A DNA stretch of 21,138 bases from Thermaceae bacterium (GTDB taxonomy: Bacteria; Deinococcota; Deinococci; Deinococcales; Marinithermaceae). Positions 1 to 8,319 of this stretch are shown here, piece after piece. How positions within the stretch are numbered: the stretch's first letter is position 1; each line of letters opens with the position of its first letter. The DNA lies in NCBI GenBank assembly GCA_015490435.1, contig WFXV01000203.1, positions 1 through 21,138 of the forward strand, read 5' to 3'. A program made the position numbers and the translations under genes. The notes under the pieces are model-generated. The model was not told the origin of the DNA, ran no database searches, and saw only the letters and a list, made by a program, of their open reading frames with translations.

Positions 1-1
1 G

Positions 2-682
2 GTGGACGAGGCGGGGCGGGACCACGACCCCGAGACCGCTGCTTTCCTCCTGCCTTTCGAGCCCCGGACGGTCTTCGGGCTTGCCCTAAACTACCGCGGC
101 CACGCCGGCGAGCTCGGGCTCGAGGAGCCCCGGGAACCGGTGCTCTTCTTGAAGCCGCCGGCCAGCCTGGTACCCCACCGGGCCCCGGTGGAGCGGCCCC
201 GGGAGGCGGAGTACATGCACTACGAGTGCGAGCTGGCGGTGGTCATCGGGCGGCCGGGGCGGCGGATTCCGGAGCGGGAGGCGATGGATTACGTCCTTGG
301 CTACACCGTCGCCAACGACGTCACCGTGCGCGACTACGTTGGCAACCTCTTCCGCCCGCCGGTCAAGGCCAAGGGCTGGGACACCTTCACCCCCCTCGGC
401 CCCTACCTGGTGACCGCCGACGAGGTGGAAGACCCCCACGATCTGGAGCTTTCCGCCTACGTCAACGGCGAGCTTCGCCAGCGGGGACACACCTCCCAGA
501 TGGTCTTTTCCATCCCTGAGATCATCGCTTACTTGAGCCGGTTCCTGACCCTGAGGCCCTACGACGTGATCCTCACCGGGACCCCCAAGGGGCTCTCGCC
601 GGTGGTCGCCGGTGACCGGATGCGGATGGAGGTGGAGGGCGTGGGTGCTTTGGAGAACCCGGTGGTGGAGGAGGCGGTCTGA
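2..682 (+). CDS. hpaG: HpaG-like fumarylacetoacetase-family isomerase/decarboxylase (probably 5'-partial)
   Basis: Fumarylacetoacetate hydrolase fold enzyme. In homoprotocatechuate meta-cleavage this family decarboxylates 5-oxopent-3-ene-1,2,5-tricarboxylate and isomerises 2-hydroxyhepta-2,4-diene-1,7-dioate. Seen: the family's LALNYRGHAGELG segment (residues 28-40), the acidic metal site Glu75 and Glu77 in YECELAVVIGR plus Asp106 in ANDVTVRD, the KGWDTFTPLGP loop (124-134) and LTGTPKGLSP near the C-terminus. The readable 226 residues start at a GTG on base 2. Relatives usually carry another 20-40 N-terminal residues, so the true start is probably upstream of the window. The stop overlaps the hpaE start by one base. 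E. coli HpaG is a fusion of two such modules; here only one is visible and a sister could lie upstream. The family assignment is firm. Which of the two reactions it catalyses is inferred from context. Confidence 0.8.
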   Translation: MDEAGRDHDPETAAFLLPFEPRTVFGLALNYRGHAGELGLEEPREPVLFLKPPASLVPHRAPVERPREAEYMHYECELAVVIGRPGRRIPEREAMDYVLGYTVANDVTVRDYVGNLFRPPVKAKGWDTFTPLGPYLVTADEVEDPHDLELSAYVNGELRQRGHTSQMVFSIPEIIAYLSRFLTLRPYDVILTGTPKGLSPVVAGDRMRMEVEGVGALENPVVEEAV

Positions 683-2205
683 TGCAGGTCTACGATGCGA
701 ACTTCCTCGAGGCGCTCCGGGCTGAGCTCGCGGGCAAGGTGGTGCCCCATTACATCGACGGCGCCTTCGTCGAGAGCGCTTCCGGCGAGACCTTCGAGAC
801 CCTCGACCCGTCGAGCAACCGGCCGCTCGCCCGGGTGGCCCGGGGACGGGCGGAGGAGGTGGACCGGGCGGTGCGGGCGGCCCGGAAGGCCTTCGACGAG
901 GGGCCCTGGCCGCGGATGCCGGCCCGGGAGCGGCGGCGCTACCTCGAGCGGGTGGCCGAGCTGATCGAGGCCCACGCCGACGAACTCGCCGCCCTCGAGT
1001 GCCTGGACACCGGCCAGGTGCTCCGGATCATCCGCGGCGGGCAGGTGCCCCGGGCGGCGGCCAACTTCCGCTTCTACGCCGAGAAGGCCGAGGCCGCCTT
1101 CGACGGGCGGAGCTTCCCGGTGGATGACCGCTTCCTCTACTACACCTTCCGGGTGCCGGTGGGGGTGGCGGGCCTGATCACCCCTTGGAACACGCCCCTG
1201 ATGCTGGCCACCTGGAAGCTTGCCCCCTGCCTCGCCGCCGGCAACACCTGCGTTTTGAAGCCGGCGGAGTGGTCGCCGCTTTCCGCCTGGATGCTGGCCC
1301 GGATCTTCGCCGAGGCCGACCTCCCGCCGGGGGTGGTGAACGTCGTCCAGGGCTTCGGAGAGGAGGCCGGGGCGCCGCTCGTCGCCCACCCCGGGGTCCA
1401 GCTGATCAGCTTCACCGGCGAGACCACCACCGGAAAGATCATCATGCGGACCGGCGCCGAGACCTTGAAGCGCTACTCCTTCGAGCTCGGAGGCAAGAGC
1501 CCGGCGCTGGTCTTCGCTGACGCCGAGCTCGAGCGGGCGGTCGACGGGGTCGTCTTCCAGATCTTCAGCTTGAACGGCGAGCGTTGCACGGCGAACTCCC
1601 GGCTCTTGGTGGAGCGCTCGATCTACCCCGAGTTCGTCGAGCGGGTCGCCGAGCGGGCGCGGCGGATCCGGGTCGGGCACCCGCTGGACCCCGAGGCCGA
1701 GGTGGGGCCTTTGATCCACCCCGAGCACCTGGCCCGGGTCGAGGCCTTCGTCGAGGAGGCGAAACGCGAGGGGGCCCGGGTTCTCGCCGGCGGGCACCGG
1801 GTGGGCGAGGAGGGGAACTATTACGCCCCCACCGTGCTCGAGGTCCGGCCCGGGATGCGGATCGAGCAGGAGGAGGTCTTCGGGCCGGTGCTGGTGGCGA
1901 TGCCGTTCGAGGACGAGGAGGAGGCGGTGCGGATCGCCAACAGCGTGCGTTACGGCCTGGCCGCCTACGTCTGGACCCGGGACGTGGCCCGCGCCCACCG
2001 GCTCGCCCGCCGGATCGAGGCGGGGATGGTCTGGATCAACAGCCACAACGTCCGCCACCTGCCCACCCCCTTCGGGGGCATGAAGGAGTCGGGGATCGGC
2101 CGCGAGGGCGGGGAATACAGCTTCGGCTTCTACACCGAGGAGAAAAGCGTCATGGTCCCCCTCACCGACCACCCGATCCCCAAGTTCGGCAAGGAGGAAG
2201 GCTGA
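682..2205 (+). CDS. hpaE: HpaE, 5-carboxymethyl-2-hydroxymuconate-semialdehyde dehydrogenase
   Basis: NAD-dependent aldehyde dehydrogenase of 507 residues, the usual length for HpaE. It oxidises the semialdehyde released by HpaD to 5-carboxymethyl-2-hydroxymuconate in the cytoplasm. Seen: Asn170 in LITPWNTP, Lys193 in VLKPAEWSP, the SFTGETTTGK coenzyme loop (243-251), general base Glu268 in FELGGKSPAL and catalytic Cys302 in NGERCTANSRL, followed by the EEVFGPVL and PFGGMKESGIGREGG segments typical of the superfamily. All catalytic residues are intact. The start overlaps the stop of the HpaG-like gene by one base, and the stop overlaps the hpaB start by one base, so the three genes should be translationally coupled. 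Aldehyde dehydrogenases are hard to tell apart by substrate; the HpaE call rests on the position between hpaG-like and hpaB/hpaD genes. Confidence 0.9.
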   Translation: MQVYDANFLEALRAELAGKVVPHYIDGAFVESASGETFETLDPSSNRPLARVARGRAEEVDRAVRAARKAFDEGPWPRMPARERRRYLERVAELIEAHADELAALECLDTGQVLRIIRGGQVPRAAANFRFYAEKAEAAFDGRSFPVDDRFLYYTFRVPVGVAGLITPWNTPLMLATWKLAPCLAAGNTCVLKPAEWSPLSAWMLARIFAEADLPPGVVNVVQGFGEEAGAPLVAHPGVQLISFTGETTTGKIIMRTGAETLKRYSFELGGKSPALVFADAELERAVDGVVFQIFSLNGERCTANSRLLVERSIYPEFVERVAERARRIRVGHPLDPEAEVGPLIHPEHLARVEAFVEEAKREGARVLAGGHRVGEEGNYYAPTVLEVRPGMRIEQEEVFGPVLVAMPFEDEEEAVRIANSVRYGLAAYVWTRDVARAHRLARRIEAGMVWINSHNVRHLPTPFGGMKESGIGREGGEYSFGFYTEEKSVMVPLTDHPIPKFGKEEG

Positions 2206-3647
2206 TGGCGCGCACGGGAGCGGAGTACATCGAGGCCCTCAGGACCAACCCCCCGAACCTCTGGCTTAAGGGGGAGCGGGTCGAGGACCCCACCACCCAC
2301 CCCGCCTTCGCCGGCGTGGTGCGTTCGATGGCGGCCCTGTATGACCTGCAGCACGACCCGGCCTGGCGGGAGGTGCTCGCCTACCCGTCCCCAAAGACCG
2401 GCCAGCCGGTGGGGATGAGCTTTCGCGAGGCCAAAAGCCGGGAGGACCTGGAGAAACGGGCGGCCGCCTACAAGGCCTGGGCCGACCGCACCCTGGGGCT
2501 AATGGGCCGCACCCCCGACTACCTGAACGCGGCCCTCACCGCCTACGCCCAGGCGGCGGAGTTCTTCGCCCAGGGGGACCCCAAGTTCGCCGAGAACGTG
2601 CGCAACTACTACGAGTTCGTCCGCGAGCACGACCTCTGCACCACCCACGCCCTTACCAACCCCCAGGTCAACCGGGCCAAGGGGCCGGCGGAGCAGCCCG
2701 ACCCCTACATCCCAGTGGGGGTGGTGCGGGAGACCAAGGAGGGGGTGATCGTCCGCGGGGCTCGGATGCTCGCCACCCTCCCGGTGGCCGACGAGATCCT
2801 GGTCTTCCCCTCCACGGTCCTGAAGAACGAGCCGGGGGCCGAGCGCTACGCCCTCGCTTTTGCCCTGCCCACCAACACCCCGGGGCTCCACTTCGTTTGC
2901 CGGGAACCGCTCGCCGGCGACTCCCCCTTCGACCACCCGGTCTCCTCGCGCTTCGAGGAGATGGACGCGATGGCGATCTTCGACGACGTGCTGGTGCCCT
3001 GGGAGCGGATCTTCATCCTGGGTTCGGTCGAGCTCACCAACCGTGCCTACGCCGACACCGGTGCCCTCAACCACATGGCCCACCAGGTGGTGGTCCACAA
3101 GGTCGCCAAGACCGAGGCCTTTCTCGGCCTGGTGGCGCTGATCGCCGAGGGGATCGGGGCAGACCGGTTCGGCCACGTGCAGGAGAAGATCGCCGAGGTC
3201 GTCGTCTACCTCGAGACGATGCGGGCGTTCTGGAAGGCGGCTGAGGCCGAAGGGCACGAGAACGATTACGGCGTCTTCGTGCCCAGCCGGGCCAAGCTCG
3301 ACGGCGCCCGCAACCTCTACCCCAGGCTCTACCCCCGGATCCGCGAAATCGTCCAGCAGATCGGGGCCGGCGGCCTGATCCTCCTGCCCTCGGAGCGGGA
3401 CTTCGAGGGGCCGCTTGGGGAGGCGATGGAAAAGTACATGCAGGGGAGGAACCTCGAGGCCAGGAAGAAGGCCCAGCTCTTCCGCCTGGCCTGGGACATG
3501 ACGCTCTCGGGGTTCGGCGCTCGGCAGGAGCTCTACGAGCGCTTTTTCTTCGGGGACCCGGTGCGGATGTACCAGACCCTCTTCGAGGTCTACGACAAGG
3601 AGCCCTACAAGGAGAAGATCCGCCGGTTCCTGGGATGGGAGGGCTAG
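2205..3647 (+). CDS. hpaB: HpaB, 4-hydroxyphenylacetate 3-monooxygenase, oxygenase component
   Basis: FADH2-using two-component monooxygenase of 480 residues. It hydroxylates 4-hydroxyphenylacetate to 3,4-dihydroxyphenylacetate (homoprotocatechuate) with reduced flavin supplied by a separate reductase, HpaC. Seen: N-terminal TGAEYIEALR, the MGRTPDYLN motif with Arg102 and Tyr106 that line the substrate pocket in HpaB enzymes, a THALTNPQVNR segment (147-157), and the acyl-CoA-dehydrogenase-like core with DDVLVPWERIF and QIGAGGLILLPSE. The length matches the Thermus HpaB of known structure rather than the longer E. coli form. The chosen ATG overlaps the hpaE stop by one base and starts the conserved N-terminus; longer in-frame readings run through hpaE and are artefacts. 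No hpaC is present in this window. Confidence 0.93.
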   Translation: MARTGAEYIEALRTNPPNLWLKGERVEDPTTHPAFAGVVRSMAALYDLQHDPAWREVLAYPSPKTGQPVGMSFREAKSREDLEKRAAAYKAWADRTLGLMGRTPDYLNAALTAYAQAAEFFAQGDPKFAENVRNYYEFVREHDLCTTHALTNPQVNRAKGPAEQPDPYIPVGVVRETKEGVIVRGARMLATLPVADEILVFPSTVLKNEPGAERYALAFALPTNTPGLHFVCREPLAGDSPFDHPVSSRFEEMDAMAIFDDVLVPWERIFILGSVELTNRAYADTGALNHMAHQVVVHKVAKTEAFLGLVALIAEGIGADRFGHVQEKIAEVVVYLETMRAFWKAAEAEGHENDYGVFVPSRAKLDGARNLYPRLYPRIREIVQQIGAGGLILLPSERDFEGPLGEAMEKYMQGRNLEARKKAQLFRLAWDMTLSGFGARQELYERFFFGDPVRMYQTLFEVYDKEPYKEKIRRFLGWEG

Positions 3648-4613
3648 ATGCGGCCGGAAGTGGTACGGATTGGACAAATCGGGCTTTATGTGAGGGACCT
3701 CGAGGCCTCCCGGGCCTTCTACGAGGGGTTGCTCGGCTTCGTGGTCGTCGCCGAGCGGCCGGGGGAGCTCTACCTCCGCGGCTACGAGGAGCGGGCCTGG
3801 AGCCTCTTTCTAAAGGAGGCTCCCGAGCCTGGAGTGATGTGGATCGGGTACAAGGTGGCCTCGGAGGCCGACCTCGACCGGGTCCTTGACCTGGCCCGGG
3901 AACACGGCCTGCCGGCCCGGGAGGAGGAGGCCTTCGAGCGGCCGCGGATGGTCCGGATCCAGGACCCCTTCGGCTATCCGGTGGTCTTCTACTTCCGCGA
4001 CCAAAAGCACGAGCGGCTGCTCCAGGCCTACCACCGCTACCGGGGGCCGGGCGTGCTGCGGATCGACCACGCCAACGTCTTCACCCCCCGGGTCGCCGAG
4101 ACCCTGGCCTTTTACCGCGAGGCCCTGGGCTTCCGCCTCACCGAGTACACCGAGGACGACGAGGGGCGGCTCTGGGCCGCCTGGGTCCACCGCAAGGGGA
4201 ACGTCCACGACCTCGCCTTCACCAACGGCGAGGGGCCCCGGCTCCACCACTTCGCCTACTGGCTGCCCGACCCGATGAGCGTGATCCGGGCCGCCGACAT
4301 CCTGGCGGGGGCGATGGCCACCGATCGGATCGAGCGAGGGCCGGGCCGGCACGGGATCTCGAACGCGATGTTCCTCTACCTGAGAGACCCCGACGGCCAC
4401 CGCATCGAGCTCTACACCTCCGACTACCTCACCGTCGACCCCGACCTGGAGCCGGTGCGCTGGAGCCTGAACGACCCCCGGCGGCAGACGCTCTGGGGGC
4501 ACCGGACGCCGAAGAGCTGGTTCTTGGAAGGGAGCCAGGTGGAGGCCTTCGGGGGTGGCTTCGTGCCCACTGAGCCGCCTGAGCTCGAGGGGCTGCCGGA
4601 GCACGTGATATGA
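3648..4613 (+). CDS. hpaD: HpaD, 3,4-dihydroxyphenylacetate 2,3-dioxygenase (VOC-type extradiol)
   Basis: Extradiol ring-cleavage dioxygenase of the vicinal-oxygen-chelate type, 321 residues. It opens homoprotocatechuate to 5-carboxymethyl-2-hydroxymuconate semialdehyde. Seen: two tandem betaalphabetabetabeta-type modules, the first beginning QIGLYVRDLEASRAFYEGLL and the second IDHANVFTPRVAETLAFYRE. Metal ligands are readable as His141, His201 and Glu254. The second-sphere residues His187 and Tyr244 correspond in spacing to catalytic His200 and Tyr257 of the Brevibacterium enzyme, with ligands there at 155, 214 and 267, from memory. The active site therefore looks complete. The gene begins on the base after the hpaB stop and its stop overlaps the next start by four bases. 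This is the VOC class, unlike the unrelated LigB-type HpaD of E. coli. Confidence 0.93.
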   Translation: MRPEVVRIGQIGLYVRDLEASRAFYEGLLGFVVVAERPGELYLRGYEERAWSLFLKEAPEPGVMWIGYKVASEADLDRVLDLAREHGLPAREEEAFERPRMVRIQDPFGYPVVFYFRDQKHERLLQAYHRYRGPGVLRIDHANVFTPRVAETLAFYREALGFRLTEYTEDDEGRLWAAWVHRKGNVHDLAFTNGEGPRLHHFAYWLPDPMSVIRAADILAGAMATDRIERGPGRHGISNAMFLYLRDPDGHRIELYTSDYLTVDPDLEPVRWSLNDPRRQTLWGHRTPKSWFLEGSQVEAFGGGFVPTEPPELEGLPEHVI

Positions 4614-6115
4614 GCGAACGGGGCGTAGTGGGCGTCGTCGGCGCCGGCACCATGGGCCGGGGCATCGCCCAGGTGGCGGCGACGGCGGGGTTTTCCGTGT
4701 TGCTTTACGACGCCGACGCCAGCGCCGTGGCGGCCGCCCGCGAGCGGATCGGCGCCTCGCTTGCCCGGGCCCGGGAGCGGGGGCGGCTTGGGGAGGAGCC
4801 CGAGACGGTGCTCGGGCGGATCCGGCCGGTGGCCGATTTGGCCGGGCTCGAGCCGGCCGGCTGGGTGATCGAGGCGGTGCCGGAGGAGCTCGAGCTCAAG
4901 CGCCGGCTCTTCGCCCGGCTCGGCGAGCAAAACCCCCGGGCGGTGCTGGCCAGCAACACCTCGACCCTCTCGATCACCGCCCTGGCCCGGGGGGTGCCGG
5001 GGCCGGAGCGGGTGCTGGGGCTGCACTTTTTTAACCCCGCCCCCCGGATGCCGCTGGTCGAGGTCATCCCCGGGGTCGAGACCGAACCCGAGGTCGTGGG
5101 CCGGGCGGTCGCCTTCGTGCGCCAGCTGGGCAAGGAGCCGGTGGTGGCCAAGGACCGGCCCGGCTTCATCGTCAACCGGATCGCCCGCCCGTATTACGGC
5201 GAGGCCCTGGTGCTCGCCGGCGACGGGGTGCCCTTCGAGACCGTCGACCGGGTGATGCGGGGGCTTGGCTTTCCCCTGGGCCCCTTCGAGCTGATGGATC
5301 TGATCGGCCTCGACGTCAACTTCGCCGCCACCAAGAGCGTCTGGGAGCAGACCTTCCACCTGCCCCGCTACCGCCCCCACCCGCTTCAGGCCGAGCGGGT
5401 GGCGGCCGGCTGGCTGGGGCAGAAGACCGGCCGGGGGTTCTACACCTACCCCCGTGCGCCGTCGGAAGCGCCCGAGCCGGGCGAACCCCGGCCGCTTCGG
5501 GTGTACCTGGTGGGCGAGGGATCGCTGGCCGGGGCCCTGGCCGGGCGGGTGCGGCGGGCGCCCCCGGACGAGGCCGAGCTGGTCCTCGACCTGCGCGTTC
5601 CCCTTGAGGCCAAGGCCTACCCCGAGGGGGTGCCCGAGGGCCTGCCGGTGCTCACCCTGGCCTGGGGTCACTCGGCGAGCCGGGCTCGTCCCCGCTACCC
5701 CGGGGCCCGGGAGGTCTACGGTTTCTCGCTCGTCCCCCCCCTCGCCGAGGGGCAGCCGATGGAGCTCTTCGCCCCCGAGGGCGGGGAGGTGCCGCCCTGG
5801 CTGGTGGGCTTCGCCCGCGCCCTGGGGTTTGCCCCGGTGATGCTCCCCGACCAGCCCGGGGGGGTGGGCTTTCGCATCCTGGCGCTGCTTGCGAATGAGG
5901 CTTTCTCGGCGCTCCGGGAGGGGCTCGCCGACGCCGCCACCCTGGACCGGGCGATGGAGCTGGGCACCCGTTACCCCCGCGGGCCCCTGGCCTGGGCGCG
6001 GCTTTTCGGTCTCCCCGAGCTCGAGGCCGGCCTTCGGGGGCTCTACGCCGAGCTCGGGGAGGAACGGTATCGGCCGGATCCGCTGCTCGTTCGCCGGGCG
6101 GCGGTCGGTTTGTAG
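4610..6115 (+). CDS. paaH: PaaH, 3-hydroxyadipyl-CoA dehydrogenase, two-module 3-hydroxyacyl-CoA dehydrogenase
   Basis: NAD-dependent L-3-hydroxyacyl-CoA dehydrogenase of 501 residues. In phenylacetate degradation it oxidises 3-hydroxyadipyl-CoA to 3-oxoadipyl-CoA. The first module has the Rossmann loop VVGAGTMGRGIA (9-20), Ser118 in SNTSTLS, His139 in LHFFNP, Glu151 in LVEVIP and Asn189 in FIVNR; spacings of 21, 12 and 50 residues match the catalytic set of the human mitochondrial enzyme. Residues about 295-501 are a degenerate second copy, starting VYLVGEGSLAGALA, in which the catalytic His position reads Ser and the cofactor loop is eroded. This reduced Rossmann-fold plus second C-terminal domain is known in PaaH-type proteins. 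The start overlaps hpaD by four bases, placing a paa enzyme directly behind the hpa genes. Confidence 0.88.
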   Translation: MSERGVVGVVGAGTMGRGIAQVAATAGFSVLLYDADASAVAAARERIGASLARARERGRLGEEPETVLGRIRPVADLAGLEPAGWVIEAVPEELELKRRLFARLGEQNPRAVLASNTSTLSITALARGVPGPERVLGLHFFNPAPRMPLVEVIPGVETEPEVVGRAVAFVRQLGKEPVVAKDRPGFIVNRIARPYYGEALVLAGDGVPFETVDRVMRGLGFPLGPFELMDLIGLDVNFAATKSVWEQTFHLPRYRPHPLQAERVAAGWLGQKTGRGFYTYPRAPSEAPEPGEPRPLRVYLVGEGSLAGALAGRVRRAPPDEAELVLDLRVPLEAKAYPEGVPEGLPVLTLAWGHSASRARPRYPGAREVYGFSLVPPLAEGQPMELFAPEGGEVPPWLVGFARALGFAPVMLPDQPGGVGFRILALLANEAFSALREGLADAATLDRAMELGTRYPRGPLAWARLFGLPELEAGLRGLYAELGEERYRPDPLLVRRAAVGL

Positions 6116-6121
6116 GAGGTG
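6114..6121 (+). promoter_or_regulatory. Strong Shine-Dalgarno that sets the start of the substrate-binding protein gene
   Basis: The sequence AGGAGGTG overlaps the paaH stop (6113-6115) and lies 6 nt before the ATG at 6128. An in-frame GTG at 6119 falls inside this site, so it cannot be a sensible start. The site therefore favours 6128, which also places the signal peptide directly at the N-terminus. Confidence 0.75.
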
Positions 6122-6127
6122 AGGGAT

Positions 6128-7300
6128 ATGCGGAAAGGTTTGGTTTGGCTGGGCGCGTTCGTGTTGTCGGCGGCGCTGGCCCAGGCCGAGGTGCGGATCG
6201 GCGTCACCCTCTCGGCCACCGGGCCGGCGGCCTCGCTCGGGATTCCCGAAAAGAACACCTTGCTCTTGATCGAGGCGGGCAGGCTCGATCGGATGCCCAA
6301 GGGGGTCAAGGTCCGGTTCTTCATCCTCGACGACGGCACCGACCCCACCGCGGCGGTGAAGAACACCCAGAAGCTGATCCAGGAAAACCGGGTTCACCTG
6401 ATCATCGGCGGCACCACCAGCCCCAACTCGCTGGCGATGATCGACGCGGTGGCCGAGGCCGGGGTGCCCTTCATCTCGCTGGCGGCGGCCAAGGCGATCG
6501 TCTCGCCGGTGGACGAGAAGCGCTACTGGGTCTTCAAGACCCCCCAGACCGACGAGCTGATGTCGCAGGCGGTGGTTCAGGACATGGTCGCCCGCGGCTT
6601 TAAGACCGTCGCCTACCTGGGCTTCAACACCGCCTACGGTGAGGGCTGGGCGCGGGAGTTCGAGAAGGCGGCCAAGGCGGCCGGGCTCCGGGTGGTGGCC
6701 AGCGAGCGCTACTCGCCCAAGGACACCTCGGTCACCGGCCAGGTACTCAAAATCCTCTCCCGGCGTCCGGACGCGGTGCTGATCGGCGCCGCCGGCACCC
6801 CCGCGGTCTTGCCCCAGCGCACCCTGGTGGAGAAGGGCTACAAGGGGCAGATCTACCAGACCCACGGGGTGGCGAACCCGGCCTTCCTCAAGGTGGGCGG
6901 GCGTTTCGTCGAGGGCACGCTGCTCCCCGCCGGCCCGATCCTGGTCGCCGCCCAGCTCCCCGACGCCTTCCCCTCCAAGCGGGTGGCGCTCACCTACATC
7001 GCCGCCTACGAGGCGGAGCACGGGGTGGGCAGCTACTCAACCTTCGGCGGCCACGCCTACGACGCCTGGTTGATCGCCCGGAGCGCGATCGAGCGGGCGC
7101 TCGGGGCCGCCGACCCCGGCGACCTGGCCGCCTTCCGCAAGGCGCTCCGCGACGCCATCGAGGGGACCCAGGGGGTGGTCGGCACCCACGGCGTCTTCAA
7201 CCTGAGCCCCACCGACCACCTCGGCCTCAAGTTCGAGGACGCGGCGGTGATCGTCCGGGTCAAGGACGGCAAGTGGGTGCTCGAGCGTAGCTTCCGCTAA
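6128..7300 (+). CDS. ABC transporter substrate-binding protein, LivK/HAAT type
   Basis: Extracytoplasmic binding protein of 390 residues for a LivFGHMK-type importer. Residues 1-20 form a signal peptide: a basic start (MRKG), a hydrophobic core and a likely AQA cleavage site before EVRIGVTLSATGPAASLG. There is no lipobox cysteine, so it is probably released or held by other means. The rest is a periplasmic-binding type-1 fold with TDPTAAVKNTQKLIQ, HLIIGGTTSPNSLAM and the FGGHAYDAWLI segment typical of the family. It is the first gene of the transporter block, 12 nt after paaH and 20 nt before the permease gene. Families of this type bind branched-chain amino acids, amides or aromatic acids. 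Location between hpa and paa genes suggests phenylacetate, 4-hydroxyphenylacetate or a related acid, but the ligand cannot be read from the sequence. Confidence 0.88.
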   Translation: MRKGLVWLGAFVLSAALAQAEVRIGVTLSATGPAASLGIPEKNTLLLIEAGRLDRMPKGVKVRFFILDDGTDPTAAVKNTQKLIQENRVHLIIGGTTSPNSLAMIDAVAEAGVPFISLAAAKAIVSPVDEKRYWVFKTPQTDELMSQAVVQDMVARGFKTVAYLGFNTAYGEGWAREFEKAAKAAGLRVVASERYSPKDTSVTGQVLKILSRRPDAVLIGAAGTPAVLPQRTLVEKGYKGQIYQTHGVANPAFLKVGGRFVEGTLLPAGPILVAAQLPDAFPSKRVALTYIAAYEAEHGVGSYSTFGGHAYDAWLIARSAIERALGAADPGDLAAFRKALRDAIEGTQGVVGTHGVFNLSPTDHLGLKFEDAAVIVRVKDGKWVLERSFR

Positions 7301-7320
7301 GGAGCCGAGCGAGGGCGGGC

Positions 7321-8319
7321 ATGGACCCCTTGATCTTCGGTTTCCTCCTCTCCGACGGCCTGATCAGCGGGGCGCTTTACGCCCTGGTGGCGCTCGCGCT
7401 GGTCCTCGTCTTCGCGGTGACCCGGGTGATCCTCATCCCCATGGGTGAGTGGGTGGTCTTCGCCCCCCTCACCCAGGCGGTCCTGCTCGAGGGGCGGTTG
7501 CCGGGAACGGTCTGGCTTTCGGCCGGGCTCCTCCTCGTCTGGGCGGTGCTCGACCGCCGGCGGGGCCGGACGCCCTTGCTGCTGGCGCTCGCCGCCGCCT
7601 TGGTGGTGGCTGCCGGCTACCTGGGGCTTGCCGTGCCCGCCCTCGCGCCCTTGGTGGCGATCCTGGTGGTGCTTCCGCTTGGTCCCGCCAACTTCCGGCT
7701 CTTCTTCGAGCCCCTGCCGGGGGCCACCGTGCTCGTTTACCTGATCCTGGCGGTGGGTTTGCACTTCGTTTACAAGGGCCTGGGCCTTGCCTTTTTCGGC
7801 CCCGAGCAGTTCGGCTTGCCGGCGCTCCTTCCCGGCGAGGCCTCGGTCTTCGGTCTGCCGGTGCCCCGGCAGGGGGTCCTGATGGTGGTCGCCGCCGGGG
7901 CGCTGATGGCGGCGCTCTACCTCTTCTTCGCCCGCTCGCTCTTCGGCAAGGCGCTGCGGGCGGCGGCGGTCAACCGGATAGGCGCCCGGCTCTCCGGGAT
8001 CAGCGTGCGCGAGGCGGGCCGGGTGGCCTTCCTGCTGGCCACCGGGATCGGGGCCTTGGCCGGCGTCTTGGTGGCCCCGCTCTCGAACGCCAGCTACGAG
8101 ATGGGGTTTTTGCTCGGGCTCAAGGGTTTCGTGGCCGCGATCGTCGCCGGGCTCTCCAGCTATCCGCTGGCGGTGGCCGGCGGGGTGCTGGTCGGGGTGC
8201 TGGAGTCCTTCAGCTCGTTCTTCGCCAGCGCCTACAAGGAGGCGATCGTCTTCGCCCTGTTGCTGCCGGTTCTGGCCTGGCGCAGCGTGAGCTCGCTGGC
8301 GCTGGAGGAGGAGGAATGA
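7321..8319 (+). CDS. LivH-type ABC transporter permease
   Basis: Integral membrane permease of 332 residues, somewhat longer than the 290-310 usual for LivH. Hydrophobic segments run through most of the protein, including about 15-33, 44-56, 63-77, 85-104, 107-120, 136-150, 185-203 and several after 232. The cytoplasmic coupling loop lies near 208-230 (GKALRAAAVNRIGARLSGISV). The usual NFAHG-like motif after the first membrane segment is replaced by ILIPMGEW, and the stretch from about 58 to 185 is an expanded hydrophobic region. It partners the following fused permease-ATPase, whose start overlaps this stop by four bases. The variant motif and insertion may mark a substrate group other than branched-chain amino acids; that is inference. 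Confidence 0.86.
   Translation: MDPLIFGFLLSDGLISGALYALVALALVLVFAVTRVILIPMGEWVVFAPLTQAVLLEGRLPGTVWLSAGLLLVWAVLDRRRGRTPLLLALAAALVVAAGYLGLAVPALAPLVAILVVLPLGPANFRLFFEPLPGATVLVYLILAVGLHFVYKGLGLAFFGPEQFGLPALLPGEASVFGLPVPRQGVLMVVAAGALMAALYLFFARSLFGKALRAAAVNRIGARLSGISVREAGRVAFLLATGIGALAGVLVAPLSNASYEMGFLLGLKGFVAAIVAGLSSYPLAVAGGVLVGVLESFSSFFASAYKEAIVFALLLPVLAWRSVSSLALEEEE

Noticed and set aside
1584..2204. N-terminal extension of hpaB back to base 1584
   Set aside because: It reads hpaE out of frame and gives low-complexity Arg/Gly/Pro sequence. The hpaB start at 2205 begins the conserved protein.
4424..7021. 865-codon open frame on the minus strand, and other long minus-strand frames
   Set aside because: They lie opposite hpaD, paaH and the binding-protein gene, are rich in Gly, Pro, Arg and His as expected for G+C-rich antisense frames, and show no family motifs.
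7301..7320. Promoter or terminator between the binding-protein and LivH-type genes
   Set aside because: Only 20 nt with GGAG and G-rich sequence that serve as a ribosome-binding region; no hairpin or promoter elements.
7449..8315. N-terminal extension of the permease-ATPase fusion
   Set aside because: It is the LivH-type permease gene read in another frame; the true start at 8316 overlaps the permease stop.
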